Below, one piece after another: positions 62,078-64,000 of a stretch of DNA of 64,000 nucleotides. The stretch is taken from contig NC_084665.1 of NCBI RefSeq assembly GCF_028389875.1, positions 125,899,602 through 125,963,601 on the forward strand, written 5' to 3'. Origin of the DNA: Rhea pennata. Lineage: Eukaryota > Chordata > Aves > Rheiformes > Rheidae. Each line of letters starts with the position of its first letter. Position 1 is the stretch's first letter. The notes beneath the pieces are model-generated. The model ran no database searches, had not been told where the DNA came from, and saw only the letters and a program-made list of their open reading frames with translations. The translations under genes and the position numbers were made by a program.

Positions 62078-62236
62078 CTCACCCAAATGTCCAGCCAAAA
62101 AGCATCTTTTTCTTTTTTTTTTCTTATCAGAAAAAACAGGGCATCACTTTTGTGTTCTGACACCTCTGAGAGGAATTCCAGGGTGTTTGAGTCCTGAGTC
62201 TTGCGTCATCCTGGCTTTCTTAAGAAATGTTTGGCA
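62078..62236 (-). repeat. Inverted copy of the AvBD5 upstream segment (partner 45825-45990)
   Basis: Aligns in reverse with 45825-45990. On the minus strand it runs directly into the copy of the gene A upstream flank, with no AvBD5 exons between. The junction is near 62085. Confidence 0.75.
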
Positions 62237-62753
62237 TCGTGGTTTGGAGAAATAAACTTGGGACACACACGATACCTTCCTGACCATTCGAAAGTGCTCA
62301 CATACTGCTCCTGGGAGCCAGAGGGACCAGAACTGGGCCTCCCAAAGCCTTGAGAGGCAAGTGCCAGTCAGGCAAGCAGCACAACCCCCTCCTGCCCACC
62401 AAGAACCGACACTTGTCTTGATGGCATGAGCTGAACTGAATGTGTGGCTAGAGACCTAGGGCTATGTCCGTGTTGCGATCATTCAGCTTGGATTGTTTAA
62501 GAGCAGCTTGTTCAGCTGGATTCGGCAGGCTAGTCCCTTACCCTAACACGTTCCCTCGTTTCCCTGGAACAGCCACTACACAGACACAGTCATGTTTATC
62601 ACTCGTGGCATGTCAGCGAACAGACGTCTTGTCGCAGGTGAAGCTGTTCGTGGAATGTTCAAATGTAAGAAAGTGCACAATATTCTGCATATTTTTTCAC
62701 ATCACTCATTACTTGGCTATACAATCTCTGTGGGGAATAAAAAGAGATTTATT

Positions 62754-62827
62754 TCTTTTTTTTTCTTTTCTTTTCTTTTCTTTTCTTTTCTTTTCTTTTC
62801 TTTTCTTTTCTGCTTCTGCTTCTGCTT
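62754..62827. repeat. (TTTTC)n microsatellite followed by (TTCTGC)n
   Basis: About eleven TTTTC units followed by three TTCTGC-type units. Confidence 0.95.
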
Positions 62828-63002
62828 CTTCTTTTTAGCTTTTTTGAAGTGGTAGGAGGGAACTAGTTGCTGCTAGTGTCTGTGCTAGCCAACCACTTTG
62901 TGCATCGCAAACAGTTTGAATAAAACTACTGTAGCCAGGGTGCCTGCTGCACCGCTGCTGCAGGGTGTCACACGAAGCGTTGCATGAGGATAACGGTGAA
63001 GA

Positions 63003-63165
63003 TTGCAACAGCTCCCAGGAGGCACCTCACCCTCTCCCCGTGCACGAGGGAGGGTTCAGGGACCAGCCCATCACTCCTACGCACATGGGTCACTTTCTCA
63101 TTGGCCAGGGGAAGATGTGGCCCCAGGAATAAGCACACAACCCACTCCTCTGGAACAGTATAAAA
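63003..63165 (+). promoter_or_regulatory. Gene D promoter module
   Basis: TTGCAA at 63003-63008, inverted CCAAT box ATTGG at 63100-63104, and TATAAAA at 63159-63165. The 5' UTR exon probably starts near 63190 and ends at 63297 with GATCTG before GTAGGT. Intron 1 shares with gene A a block around 63430-63520 (partner 49440-49530). Confidence 0.75.
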
Positions 63166-63902
63166 CCACGGTGTTGTGGGCAACACAGTATTGCCTGATC
63201 CCAAGGGCATTTGGGTGCAAGCAACTCGTGGTGGGATTGTCACTGACTGTTCCTGCCTGTGGAAACAAGACTCTGAACTAACACCACCCCTGATCTGGTA
63301 GGTAGCTGCAGGAACTCTTCCAGGTTGGCCACCCATTCAGACTCCCTGTTGAAGTCCCGTCTGTCCAGAAACATTTACATGACAGGTGGGTGGATGCACC
63401 TGTGCGTATGGAGAGGCCAGGTGGGTGTTCCAGAAAAGAGAGCAAATCAGACATAGGAGCTGATGGCTATTAGAGCCTAGAAAGAGTTGAAGCTGGATCT
63501 GGAGTTTCCTAACAACAGGAGAGATTGGAAAGGTGTCTAGTAGCTGTCTGGACTTGCAGAGGTGGTTGGACCTTCAGTGTGAGAAGCTCGCTCCTTTCTT
63601 GCCCCTAGTTCCACTTTGGGCATTGCCTTCAGTGTTGGATCTCCTACTGTTGGATATTGCTTTGACAAAAATTGCAACTGCCAGGCATGAGTTCCCCAGT
63701 GTGTGTTTTGGGGAAACTAAGAGGAGGACCCGTGAGAAAGGTAATGAAGAACCATGCAGATTGTGTACGTGTCTGTTCTGGGGCTGTTCATGAAGCTGTA
63801 GTGGTAATCGCTGTTACTGTCTCCTCTTGAGGGCCTTCATCACTTTGCTGCCTTGGTGTCTCCCCTCTGCAGCCACGTGGGGCTCTGGGCCAGCTGTCAG
63901 CC

Positions 63903-63960
63903 ATGCGGCTCCTGTACCTTCTCTTCCCCTTCTTCCTCCTGTTGCTCCAGGGCACTGCAG
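63903..63960 (+). CDS. AvBD1/3-like beta-defensin, gene D, signal exon only (partial)
   Basis: The exon starts at 63873 after a CTCTGCAG acceptor, and the coding part encodes MRLLYLLFPFFLLLLQGTA plus the first base of the next codon before a GTGAGA donor. It matches the signal exons of A-C with a few substitutions (I3L and A18T). The mature and last exons lie beyond the right edge, so subtype and integrity cannot be judged. Confidence 0.85.
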
Positions 63961-64000
63961 GTGAGATGTGAAGAGGGGAGGAGCGGTGAGATGTGAACCC

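Larger units (their letters stand above)
61346..63000. other. Intergenic region between the divergent genes C and D
   Basis: No gene. 61430-62000 is the inverted copy of the gene A upstream flank, and 62078-62236 is the inverted copy of sequence upstream of AvBD5. A TTTTC microsatellite lies at 62754-62811. The stretch near 62.68-62.75 kb resembles the upstream flank of gene B. Confidence 0.7.

Noticed and set aside
1..64000. CRISPR arrays, tRNA or rRNA genes, bacterial operons
   Set aside because: Nothing of the kind was seen. The window is vertebrate, with introns, CpG islands and LINE elements.

Overview
The window is bird genomic DNA holding the TRAM2-XKR5 end of the avian beta-defensin (AvBD) locus. 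Three observations support a bird. The defensin exons closely match AvBD14, AvBD4, AvBD5 and the AvBD1/AvBD3 group. Young CR1 retrotransposon copies end in the ATTCTATG-type tail typical of birds. The gene order TRAM2, XKR5, AvBD14, AvBD4, AvBD5, AvBD1/3-like agrees with the order I recall for chicken chromosome 3. I cannot name the species. All family assignments rest on recalled family sequences and hand translation, with no database search.

Layout. 1-10984 is the 5' part of TRAM2 intron 1 (minus strand). TRAM2 exon 1 lies at 10985-11104 in a strong CpG island. 11.2-18.9 kb is intergenic and carries one CR1 copy. XKR5 (minus strand) is complete in seven coding exons between 25734 and 18972 and predicts 684 residues. 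From 29.5 kb rightward lie the defensins: AvBD14 (29577-30107), AvBD4 (39425-41784), AvBD5 (46309-47493), then an array of AvBD1/3-like genes. I call these A (51066-52486, +), B (55826-57370, +), C (60492-58891, -) and D (from 63903, +, cut by the window end). Each defensin uses the usual avian plan: a 5' UTR exon, a signal-peptide exon, a mature-peptide exon, and a tiny last exon with the C-terminal residues and stop. The stop of AvBD14 appears to be in the mature exon instead.

The most interesting part is 45.8-63.9 kb. A and C lie in a large inverted duplication, and B sits between the arms. Signal exon, promoter, last exon and 3' flank are nearly the same among the copies, but the mature-peptide exons differ strongly. 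Between A and C the mature exon differs at about one third of its bases, while the touching introns differ at about 5-8%. In B, a roughly 1 kb cassette with the mature exon is entirely different inside a shared backbone. The C arm also carries sequence from both sides of AvBD5 but lacks AvBD5, so that gene was probably lost from the inverted copy. Four copies of a promoter module (TTGCAA sites, inverted CCAAT box, TATAAAA) precede genes A-D.

Function. The defensins should be secreted cationic antimicrobial peptides of epithelia and phagocytes. TRAM2 acts at the ER translocon. XKR5 is an XK-family membrane protein of unknown function. The link between these genes is positional and evolutionary, not a pathway.
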